Of a DNA stretch of 64,000 nt, positions 12,177-26,400 are shown piece after piece. Both the position numbers and the translations under genes were made by a program. Within the stretch, counting starts at the first letter, position 1. Every line of letters begins with the position of its first letter. The notes beneath the pieces were generated by a model. The model was not told the origin of the DNA, did no database searches, and saw only the letters and a list, made by a program, of their open reading frames with translations. The DNA comes from Beroe forskalii (lineage: Eukaryota; Ctenophora; Nuda; Beroida; Beroidae): positions 62,001 to 126,000 of the forward strand of contig WFMF01000330.1 of assembly GCA_011033025.1 (NCBI GenBank), given 5' to 3'.

Positions 12177-12371
12177 AAGTCAATACTGCTATTTCTATAC
12201 TAAACCAAATAACAGTATTGACTTTCATGGTCCTGAGAGTTAACATTCAGAAAAATCAACGGCCGTTAAATCTTATTGGTTCTTTGTAGCAACTAAAGAA
12301 TCTTTAATTGCTACAAAGAACCAATAAGATTTTACTTTTAACGGCCGTTAATTTATCTGAATATTGACAGT
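12177..12371. repeat. Double foldback element
   Basis: There are two adjacent inverted repeats. The first is AAAGTCAATACTG (12177) with CAGTATTGACTTT (to 12225). The second is longer: AACGGCCGTTAAATCTTATT followed by GGTTCTTTGTAGCAA on the left, and TTGCTACAAAGAACCAATAA then GATTTTACTTTTAACGGCCGTT on the right, with outer arms ACATTCAG and CTGAATATTG. The loop is about 15 bp. This looks like a MITE-type foldback. Confidence 0.8.
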
Positions 12372-12826
12372 AATCAAATTAACTATCAATGTTAATTGAA
12401 GGGATAATCCTAAGCTAATTTCACATCTAAACTTCTTCAGTCTTCACTAAATGCTGGTGTATCAACAAAACCGAACAAAGAATTCTTTGTATCACTATCA
12501 TATTGATGATTTACTTAGAATATTTACTGAGAATATTCACTGAGACATAATTTACTGAAACATAATTTCTTATTTTGCTTGAACACAAATGAAACTCCAG
12601 TTTTCAATGCAGGAAATTAGAAGTATCATAACATTTCAAATTCGTAAGTACTCGTGTACACGCACCAAATAGGGTCAATGACCCTGATCCAATTAATAAT
12701 CAAAACGTTAATCATTCAGCTAAGCCATAGCTCCAAATCAGTCCACCCAGTTATCCATTCAAAACATACACTGTATGCATTCCTCAACAACACCAGTCCC
12801 CTCGTAACATTCGCTCCGTTAGTTCG

Positions 12827-13474
12827 TTAGCTTGAGACATGTTTTGCAGCTGCTGCAGATCGGACCCATTCCTCAATCTCTTCCTTGACTCGAGTGCGTT
12901 CCTCGTCTCCCATCCCCTCTATTCTCTTCCTCACATCCTCCACCGTAGCTCCGCGGCGTTTCCTCCTCTTCTTCTTCTCTCCTCCACCCAAACTCCGCTT
13001 CCCTCTGTGTGCTGCGGCGCTATCCACATCACGTTTTCCGTAGTGGCTCGGTCCGAAGAGACCATCTATAGGTGAGTTGTAGGATCCCCATGATCCGCCG
13101 AAGGGTCCGGACATCATCCCACCGAAGGGAAGCGTTTTCCCGAACTTTTCAGCTGCGTGCTCCCAGTCCCACGGGTCAACCTCCTGGGTTCCCACCAGGT
13201 GTTCTTCTTCCTGCTCCTGAATACGGGGCGGTCTCTCAGCACTTTGCCACCCTGGCGGGGGCATGGGAGGGGCTCCAGCGGGCATTGCCCCGGGCATCGG
13301 AGGGGCTCCAGCGGGCATTATCCCGGGGTATCCCGGTACCCTACCTCCTCCGGGGAGGGTGCCCAGAAGGGGCAGGTCGGGGATATCACAGTCCTTCCCA
13401 AAGGTAGCCAACAGGCCGCACACTGAAACAGTTAGGAGTGTTACAGTTTGTATTGCAGTGTCAAGTAGCCCCAT
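12827..13474 (-). CDS. Secreted prohormone-like protein with amidation and dibasic sites
   Basis: The open frame runs 13531-12827. I prefer the Met at 13474 (residue 20 of the longer frame) because a hydrophobic signal-peptide-like stretch (TVTLLTVSVCGLLA) follows it directly. Numbering by the longer frame: repeats PAGAPPMP at 73-91; an acidic stretch; then a Gly/Phe/Ser-rich segment (133-164) ending PSHYGKR (161-167); DVDSAAAHRGKR (168-179); a polybasic KKKRRKRR (186-193); and a charged helical C-terminus with RKR at 201-203. GKR is the classic signal for prohormone convertase cleavage and C-terminal amidation, so two amidated peptides (ending HY-amide and HR-amide) are predicted. No known neuropeptide family is recognised. 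Alternatives are a secreted structural protein or a furin-cleaved protein. Confidence 0.55.
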   Translation of the reverse strand: MGLLDTAIQTVTLLTVSVCGLLATFGKDCDIPDLPLLGTLPGGGRVPGYPGIMPAGAPPMPGAMPAGAPPMPPPGWQSAERPPRIQEQEEEHLVGTQEVDPWDWEHAAEKFGKTLPFGGMMSGPFGGSWGSYNSPIDGLFGPSHYGKRDVDSAAAHRGKRSLGGGEKKKRRKRRGATVEDVRKRIEGMGDEERTRVKEEIEEWVRSAAAAKHVSS

Positions 13475-13687
13475 CCCCAAGGAATGAGGGACGTTTAACA
13501 CGCAGTGGCTCACATGCAGTGAAGAATACAAGTGAAGATAAAAGGGAGTAACTTCTACAATCTATTTCGAATCCAGGTTCTTTGGAAAAAATTTTGTACC
13601 AACAATTATTTCTATTCTTCCGATGAGATTCATTAAAAGGGTCCATTTGTGGTATCAAATTCAAAATTTTTACTGTCACGAAGAAAA

Positions 13688-17646
<3,959 letters not shown>

Positions 17647-18126
17647 TTAAATAATTCTGTGATCTAGTAAGCGTAAGTTACCTGGCCCCCAAGTGTCCCA
17701 GGCCTTTAAATACTGGTCCCGCTATAGGGCCCCGCCTCCATTTGTTGTTTTAACGTCGTGAGGAAATGAGATCCGAGTTAGCTGCATCCTAATGGCAGAT
17801 CACCCTGTCCATTATCGTAAGCAACGGTTGTAGAAGCGTACTCTGGAGTCCCCAAAACCATTACTTAACAGCTTTTTGCAGGCAGCATTCACGAAGAAAT
17901 TTATAGATTAATTTGCTTTTTGTGACGTTTTTACGAAATTTCTTTATCAATTGGCATTAAAAGCATTAACAGCGTCACAGCAACATGCATTAAAAGATTA
18001 AATAGTGATTGACAATAGTAATGCCAATACTTTGACCCTACCGCCAGGTATCAATCAAGAAAATCAATAATTTGACTTGAAGATGTCTTCTCTGGAACTG
18101 CTACATCATAAAACCATTTGTTTCAG

Positions 18127-18231
18127 GAAATCCAGGCCAAGGAACAGAGTTTGGTAGACCAACTGCAGGAACAAACGCAACTGACAGTGTTCTACGCGTA
18201 TCTCAATCACTCCTCCTCCATGCTTATACAC
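18127..18231 (+). CDS. Candidate coiled-coil exon (gene A, exon c)
   Basis: Acceptor TTTGTTTCAG, donor ATACAC|GTGAGT. It has 35 codons, phase 0 at both ends: EIQAKEQSLVDQLQEQTQ followed by LTVFYAYLNHSSSMLIH. Heptad-like Leu/Ile spacing with Gln and Glu marks a coiled coil. It continues exon b (3600-3686) in phase and in character. If joined, the intron is 14.4 kb and holds three - strand genes. The family is not recognised. Confidence 0.55.
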
Positions 18232-19914
18232 GTGAGTGTATATAGATGAGAGATTTGTCTGACGTTGTCCGACCCGCGAGGGGGTCAAACAATGTCGGAC
18301 AAAAAGAGATATGAACAGATCTGCAAATCACAGCACTTCTGTACTGTGGTTCAAGAACAATCTGAGTTCAAAAAATATTTATTGAATTTGCTACACACAT
18401 TGGTACGGGGTACCAACACTCGGGTCCAAAAGAGAGCTCCTAGAAATTTCTCTGTTCATCAACACAGAGTTGGTGAACTTTTTTGGTCGCCACCATATTT
18501 ATTACATGTACAGGCGCCAAATAATTTGAAGTGTCATTCCTATCCATTCTCGCGCGCGCAAAATAACGCTCCTTAATGCTTAACCATTAACGCGACGTGG
18601 AGTAATAATATTAAATCCATTCGCACGCATTAATTCATTATTCATTGCTTAACATTTTCGATTCAAAATATTGAATTTGGGTATCAATATGTTTATAAAA
18701 ATAATCGCGTAGGTCAAATTTGATTTTTTGACTCTCGTCTTCGACTTCAAAACTAATCGGAATGTATTTTCAGCATCACGAGTTGACCGAGGATTCCTAT
18801 TCTGATGAAGATTAGCTGACCAAGGAACAACCGAAACTGATAGATTGGCCGAAGCGTCAGTCGTCTTATAATCTCTACAGTACGGGCAGGCATCAGATAG
18901 TTTATTGACCAAGATCATTTCATGGTGATGGATGATGTTTGTTGGGACAAAGCATGACCGGCGCGGAAGGCGGAGGCCCTTTTGTCCGCCCATATCTTCT
19001 TTTCTTGTCCAGCCAATTATATTTATTGATGAAACTGTTTTCCGAAAAAGTGACTTCAAGCATTTTGCACCTTATCGGACATAATTATCACGGACTTTAG
19101 CTACACGTACCTAAAACTTCACGGAAATAGTCACAATTTTTCAAGATTTATGTCCTAATCGCAGTTAATTAGCAGTAGCAAAAAAGATGTAAAATTTCCT
19201 GAAAATTTTATCATTTGTTTGTTTAAAGAGATTTGAAGTCAGAAAATTTGCATCGATACCCTAGAAATTTTAAAATGAACTACTGGACTTAATTTTCATG
19301 GACATTGATATTCACGCTGAGGTGCTCAGCGTGACTGTTAAATGTCAGTGGAAATTATGTTCGATAAGGTAAATACTTGCTTATTAATATTTACTTATTT
19401 ATTTTTACTTTGGATGCATTTTTGATCGTTTCGATATTGTTAGGTAGGTCAGGGATATGTAGTGGGTTTCAGATTATTACAAATTCAATTTCACGATTAT
19501 CTTATCTGAATATGAAATATCATTTTCATTTAACCTCAGTCTCACATTAGATAGATACTATAAATCGAAGTATCAAAATCATAAAATTTAGATGCAGTGC
19601 ATACTGCATATTATGACGAAGATTTTGAAATTGATAGGAATACCAACATCTTTCCATTGGATCACAGTTGATTTGACGTAGGTATTATAATTCTTACGGA
19701 CATTTTTTTTCAGCGCTCTTATTCTTACAGTTACATAGGTATGGGAACCGGAAATGTTGTTAAGCTTACATTTTACAATTATGACATGTTTATGATGTAT
19801 CAGTATGCAAGCGTTTAATTTGTTCATTGTATGTAATTTATTATTAATTCTCAAGCAAATAAAATGCTTTCATTTTCAATTTCTCCATGTACTGTAAGTG
19901 TATATGTACCCTTT
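18232..19914. other. No gene recognised
   Basis: Copy 3 of the dispersed palindrome lies at 18324-18352. A short inverted pair TTGTCCGACCC / GGTCAAACAATGTCGGAC is at about 18268-18300. The - strand frame at 18649-19059 has no domain. The rest is AT-rich and featureless. Confidence 0.5.
18324..18352. repeat. Dispersed ~30-bp palindrome, copy 3
   Basis: CAAATCACAGCACTTCTGTA followed by CTGTGGTTC; reverse orientation relative to copy 1. Confidence 0.7.
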
Positions 19915-22175
19915 ACAGTTTACACTGTATGGTGTGTATACTGTCATCATACACTGTATGGCGTGTATACTGTACCTTATAAACTGTATGGCGTGTATAC
20001 TGTACGTCATACACTATATGGCGTGTATACTGACGTCATACAGTGTATGGCGTGTATACTGTACACTGTATGGCGTGTATACACTTTGTATACTGTATGG
20101 CGTGTGTATACTGTACGTTATACACTGTATGGCGTGTATACTGTACGTCATACACTGTATGGCGTGTATACTGTACGTTATACACTGTATGGCGTGTATA
20201 CTGTACCTCATACACTGTATGGCGTGTATACTGTACGTCACACTGTATGGCGTGTACTGTATACTGTACGTCATAGTCATACACTGTATGGCGTGTATAC
20301 TGTACCCTATACAGTGTATGGCGTGTATACTGTACCCTATACACTGTATGGCGTGTATAATGTACGTTATACACTGTATGGCGTGTATACTGTACGTTAT
20401 ACACTGTATGGCGTGTATACTGTACGTCATACACTGTATAGCGTGTATACTGTACGTCATACACTGTATGGCGTGTATACTGTATGTCATACACTGTATG
20501 GCGAGTATACTGTACCTCATACACTGTATGGCGTGTGAACTGTACCTCATACACTGTATGGCGTGTATACTGTACGTCATTTACTGTATGGCGTGTATAC
20601 TGTACCTCATACACTGTATGGCGTGTGAACTGTACCTCATACACTGTATGGCGTGTATACTGTACGTCAGACACTTTATGGCGTGTATACTGTACGTCAT
20701 ACACTGTATGGCGTGTATACTGTACGTAATTTACTGTATGGCGTGTATACTGTACCTCATACACTGTATGGCGTGTGAACTGTACCTCATGCACTGTATG
20801 GCGTGTATAGTGTACGTCATACACTGAATGGCGAGTGTACTGTACTTCATACACTGTATGACGAGTATAATGTACCCATTTACTGTATGGCCTATTGGCC
20901 TGTAAACTGTACGTCAAACACTGTATGGCGTGTATACTGTACGTCATACAGTGTATGGCGTGTATACTGTACTTTATACGGTGTATGGCGTGTATACTGA
21001 CGTCATACAGTGTATGGCGTGTATACTGTACGTCATACACTGTATGGCGTGTATACTGTACGCCATACACTGTATGGCGTGTATACTGTACGTCATACAC
21101 TGTATGGCGTGTATACTGTACGTCATACACTGTATGGCGTGTATACTGTACGTTATACACTGTATGGCGTGTATACTGTGTATGGCGTGTATACTGTACC
21201 TCATACACTGTATGGTGTGTATACTGACGTCATACCGTGTATGGCGTGTATACTGTACGTCATACAGTGTATGGCATGTATACTATACGCCATACACAGT
21301 ATGGCGTGTGAACTGTACGTTATACACTACATCAATATGGGGTGCATACTGTACGTTATACACTGTATGGCGTGTATACTGTACGCCATACACTGTATGG
21401 CGTGTATACTGTACTTCATACACTGTATGGCGTGTATACTGTACGTCATACACTACATCAATATAGCGTGCATACTGTACGTTATACACTGTATGGTGTG
21501 TATACTGTACCTCATACACTGTATGGCGTGTATACTGTACGTCATACACTGTATGGCGTGTATACTGTACCTCATACACTGTATGGCGTGTATACTGTAC
21601 GTCATACACTGTATGGCGTGTATACTGTACCTCATACACTGTATGGCGTGTATACTGTACCTCATACACTGTATGGCGTGTATACTGTACCCTATACACT
21701 GTATGGCGTGTATACTGTATACTGTACGTCATACACTGTATGGCGTGTATACTGTACGTTATACACTGTATGGCGTGTATACTGTACGCCATACACTGTA
21801 TGGCGTGTATACTGTACGTTATACACTACATCAATATGGCGTGCATACTGTACGTTATACACTGTATGGCGTGTATACTATACGCCATACACAGTATAGC
21901 GTGTAATTGTATACTGTACGTCATACACTGTATGGCGTGTATACTGTACCTCATACACTGTATGGCGTGTATACTGTACCCTATACACTGTATGGCGTGT
22001 ATACTGTACGTCATACACTGTATGGCGTGTATACTGTACCTCATACACTGTATGGCGTGTATACTGTACCCTATACACTGTATGGCGTGTATACTGTACG
22101 TCATACACTGTATGGCGTGCATACTGTACGTCATACACTGTATGGCGTGTATACTGTAGGTCATACGCTGTATAG
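19915..22175. repeat. Minisatellite, 30-bp unit, about 75 copies
   Basis: The unit is GTATGGCGTGTATACTGTAC followed by GTCATACACT, with variation mainly at one site (CGTC, CCTC, CCCT, CGTT, CGCC). Each unit has an inverted pair GTGTAT...ATACAC, so it can fold. Because 30 is a multiple of 3 all six frames stay open (up to 390 codons); none is called. An interruption ACTACATCAATATGGCGTGC recurs near 21327, 21450 and 21825, showing block duplication. Confidence 0.95.
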
Positions 22176-22365
22176 TACAAAACATGTACTGTAAGTGTAA
22201 ACGCACATTTGCACCGCCAAATTCCGAGACACCAAGGTTTATCGAAGGATGTTACCTACCCCGCACGCGCGCAACGTTCCTGAATATTTGAACGGTCTCA
22301 TTCGCGATTTCGCCCACCCTGGCCCAGTAAGAAGAAATAGACGGGCAACGCCCATCGAGAAACTG

Positions 22366-22731
22366 CAAGGGGCCATCCATTAAGGTCGTCCGCAATGAAG
22401 GAGGGGGGGAGGGGTCTGGTCAACGCGGATGTTTGCGAACATGGGGGGAGCGGGGTGTCCGCAGTTTAAACTTTAACTTTAAGTTTAACTTCACGGAAGT
22501 TTTGGTCGATTTGAATTTTGACTTCACTAGAAAATCGCGAAATTTTTTTGACCAAAATTGATGACTGAAAGTAAAAGTGGAAAGATTTCTTCGAGGAAAT
22601 ATACGGACGACTGGGGAGAGACTGGGAGGGGTTTCTGGAAATGGAATGCAAACTTCTGTGGAAAGAGGGGGGGGGGAGAGGGGTTTCAAATGGCCAAAAT
22701 TTTGCGGACGTCCTTTATGGATGGCCCCTTG
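22366..22731. mobile_element. MITE with ~30-bp terminal inverted repeats
   Basis: The left end CAAGGGGCCATCCATTAAGG then TCGTCCGCAA is the reverse complement, with two or three mismatches, of the right end TTGCGGACGTCCTTTATGGA then TGGCCCCTTG. The body is about 300 bp with no transposase. The GGGGCCATCCATTAA-type end resembles ends of PIF/ISL2EU-type non-autonomous elements, but I cannot confirm the superfamily. Confidence 0.8.
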
Positions 22732-23141
22732 AAGTGGAGGTTTGAAAATAGGGTCATGAAATTAAAACTAAGCATTTGATAACTGAAAAAGTATACGTTT
22801 AAACTTTATTATCCATGAGGTTATTAATGAAATAATATTTTTCAAGAGTTGCTAACGTCGTTGCGTCTAAAAATTCATTTATTATTCACTTTTAAATTCT
22901 TCAAGTTAAATATATTTTCTGATCGGCCATCGATCTAACGATGTAGTGTGTATTACACATTAACTGTGTAACCCAACATTTGCGTTATTCTTATAGTCAT
23001 TGAATTTATAATTGTAATCGAACTTTGTCTGGGCTAGAAAAATAAACTGACACGCTAAAAAATGAAATTGAATGAAATGATAAAAATAAACGGCGGTAAA
23101 TTAATCAATCAAATCTAAAATCTATAAAATACATCGACATG

Positions 23142-23255
23142 CGCCTATCGGGTCCTTTTTGGGATACTTCCAGAGGGCGTTAGCCCGAGGGATGTATCCG
23201 GTTTTGGCCCGAGCCCGTAGGGCGAGGGTCTAAACCAATATGGACCCGATCAGGC
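23142..23255. repeat. Short inverted-repeat element
   Basis: CGCCTATCGGGTCC on the left pairs with GGACCCGATCAGGC on the right. Inside, GAGGGCGTTAGCCCGAGGG and GAGCCCGTAGGGCGAGGG are further inverted. A related GAGGGCATAGCCCGAGGG lies at about 30497-30515. Confidence 0.65.
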
Positions 23256-23451
23256 AAGTGTTCATGTATTATAGACCCGCATGAAAACGTCAGAGGGTTC
23301 TACTTCTATAAGATTAAGAATAACCCGATTCCGCTTTTGGCAGGAAACTGGTCAAAATATTATATGATAATGATATTTACTTTAACTTCACCCCAATGCG
23401 GGAATTAAAGAATAATAAAAACAAAACGTAATCATCTAACTATACTGCTGT

Positions 23452-26400
23452 TCAGGCCTTGGACTCCTCATCCCTGAAGTTCTTCATCACCTGCGCGTCA
23501 CTGATCGCTGAATTGTCCGGCATGAGGGGTGCAATCCCCCGTTCCTGGTTGACGGTCTGCAGCTGGACCATCACGCTCGGATACAGCAGGAGAGCAGCGA
23601 AGAAATCCTCTACCGGGTTGCCGTTAATGCCGTGAATAGACCGGATGTTGCAGCGAGCCACCATGATGATAGTGGCGAAGGCGATGTAGAAGACCCAGGC
23701 TATGGAGTAGATGCCGCTGAGACCCACCCCGCCCACCGAGGAGATCTGGATTATCTCGGCTATCATCAGCGCTATCCAAAGTATCCAGGAGACGGCAGCC
23801 ATCAATGCTGGTCCGGCAGCTGACAGACCGTGTGATTTCAGGGCGTTGTACAGCGTTACCGGCCTGCAGGTAGAGAGCATTGTAGCTTTAGTTTACAGCC
23901 CGAGTTACAAACGTAATAAACATTAAAGGATCAAAGATGGCGTTCAGAGATGATTTCAATTGAAAATTGACTTCTGAATTTAATGGGAACAATCACTGAC
24001 ACTTAAATCATTCAGTTGAGAGTCAGCAGGGGTTCAGGGGGGTCAGCACAGGGGGTCAATTGGGGGCCATTGGTTACTTTCAAATTCATACGATCGATCA
24101 TTCAATAAATAGCAGTCTAATCGCGCATTTAAATAGCATACTCACGCAAAAGCAATGTTCACGAGGAAGCTGGCCCACATCTTAGGCTTGCATCTGGTGA
24201 AGGGGTCAATGAGGGCTACTGCAAAGTCAGGGCCGTAAGGGTTGAGATCGCCACACTCCATAGCTAGAGCCCTCCACAGGGATATGGTGAGGAAGCAGAG
24301 CACCACTGTGTAGGGTAAACCGGCTGCCAAACTAGCAGTCTGAAAGTGGAGGAGGATAACGGGGAGGAGGGTGAAGGAAGGGGATAGATGGGGATAAAGA
24401 GGATGAGGAAATGGAATGAAGAGAGATGATATAAACAGATAAAATTAGTGCCAGATTGAAATACTTAGCCAGTACCTGTCCACATCCTGAAAATTCTCAT
24501 TCGACTCAGTTTCATGTCAGAAATTAGAAGTAGGGTTGTTACCGCAAGGTCCCGCAAAATGGAGCAAGAACAAGTGTTTATGTCAGTATCACACTGATAC
24601 CGAGTAGAATCACACTGTTTGTTAACCTGTAGAGCGTAGAGCGAGTCGTTCCCCCCAGCCACTAACAGAGCAGTAGCTGTAGCTCCCTCCACCAGCGCCC
24701 AGAATACCCTCTGGAGAACGGGAGGGTCCTGGTTGCCGTTAGCAGATATGATGTCTATCACTAAACTACCTGATCAGGAGAGAAAGGGTAAAATAGGGAT
24801 CAAATTCAGAGACAGTAGAGTTAATGATCTCTATCTTATAGGGAACCATATATTTGGACCGCGTGTGGTGAACAATGAGCGGTAAGATAAATCTAATGAC
24901 TGACTCATGGTAATCTTAGAAAAGGGCAAGAACTGTGTAGTAATAGGAACCGTATCACCAGGCTCACCAATTAGCACTAATATTGACCTAGTTTCGCTGT
25001 ACCTGAATCAGAGCTCGTCACGAAGTAAAGAAGGATTCCTATCAGCGAAATGATGCAGAGGAATCGACCCATGTCACCGTACGTTGAGACAGCTGCAAAC
25101 CACATCTCTTCACTAGCCATGCATGACAACCGGGCATGTGACCTGGAATGTTACATGACAACCGGGCATGTTACCATGACAACCGGGCATGTGACCTGGA
25201 ATGTTACCATGACAACCGGATATGTGACCTGGAATGTTACCATGACAACCGGGCATGTGACCTGGAATGTTACCATGACAACCGGGCATGTGACCTGGAA
25301 TGTTACCAGAATTAGAATTAGAATTATTATAAGAGGTCAAATTACATTTGTAATGCCGGACCCTATATAAAAGATGGTTAAATTTTAAAAAAAGCAATAA
25401 ATTAAATATATGTACAACCGGGCATGTGACCTGGAATGTTACCATGACAACCGGGCATGTTACCATGACAACCGGGCATGTTACCATGACAACCGGGCAT
25501 GTTACCATGACAACCGGACATGTTACCATGACAACCGGGCATGTGACCCGGAATGGCGGAATAATACATTGACAATAGGGCATGTTAACATGACAACCGC
25601 TCATGTGAATTGTCACATAGAATTTTACCAAATTCCACGAGAAACATGCATTGTAGTGATAGTTCCAGGCATTGAAAATCAAAGTGGTAATCGTAACCAC
25701 GACAAACGAGGCGCAACTGGCCAACTGAGTTTTCGGAAATATTCCATTATTTTCGAGTAGGAAATATTCCGATACACCATACCTGTCCTCTTTGGAGATG
25801 TACTTCCCCAACCACTCCTGATTTTCCAGAACATAATTCCTCGTATCCGCTGCCGTGGCAGCAGCGTTATCACTCAGGTAGGGTTTGAGGACATTGTTCC
25901 ACTCGCAGGAGTCCTCAGCGCACGCAACAGCCACCGTCTCAATGCCCGACTTTCGGGAGCACAGGGTGAAGCTCTGTCTCGTTACGGGGTGGATGGTACT
26001 CAACTGCAGGAGATTTTATAGTTTATAGGAAGATCAGCAATTTCATGATTCATAGACAGAAAATTTAGTTTCAAAATAAAAGAGAGTTATCACCATATAC
26101 TTTTTTGACTTTCTATTAATACCTACGTTCCATAAAATTAAATACACAAAAAACTGCCACGAACCTGATTGAGATTTGTATCGGCCAGGAAGTCCATGTT
26201 GAAGTTGGGGCAGCACAGAGACTTCTCAGCAGCTTTACGCTCAATGCTGATACCTGCCCCTCCGAATATAGCCATCCACATGAAGGAGTAGAGGATGGGG
26301 GCTGTAAGGGCTCCTGAAGGACAGAGGAGGTCAAATCATACGAGAACTTTTAGTGAGAATAAGTCGTTGGTTCAGCTGATTTTCACAGAGTGATCCTTTA

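Noticed and set aside
11787-12203. 138-codon + strand frame
   Set aside because: No domain, no splice support, and its end overlaps a hairpin repeat.
18649-19059. 136-codon - strand frame with a CPYCRDY motif
   Set aside because: Could be a chance frame. The single CxxC-like motif and basic composition are not enough to call a protein.
20036-21208. 390-codon open frame on the - strand and other long frames in the 30-bp array
   Set aside because: All six frames stay open because the repeat is a multiple of 3. The peptides are pure repeat (YTRHTVYDVQ) with no start context or splice evidence.
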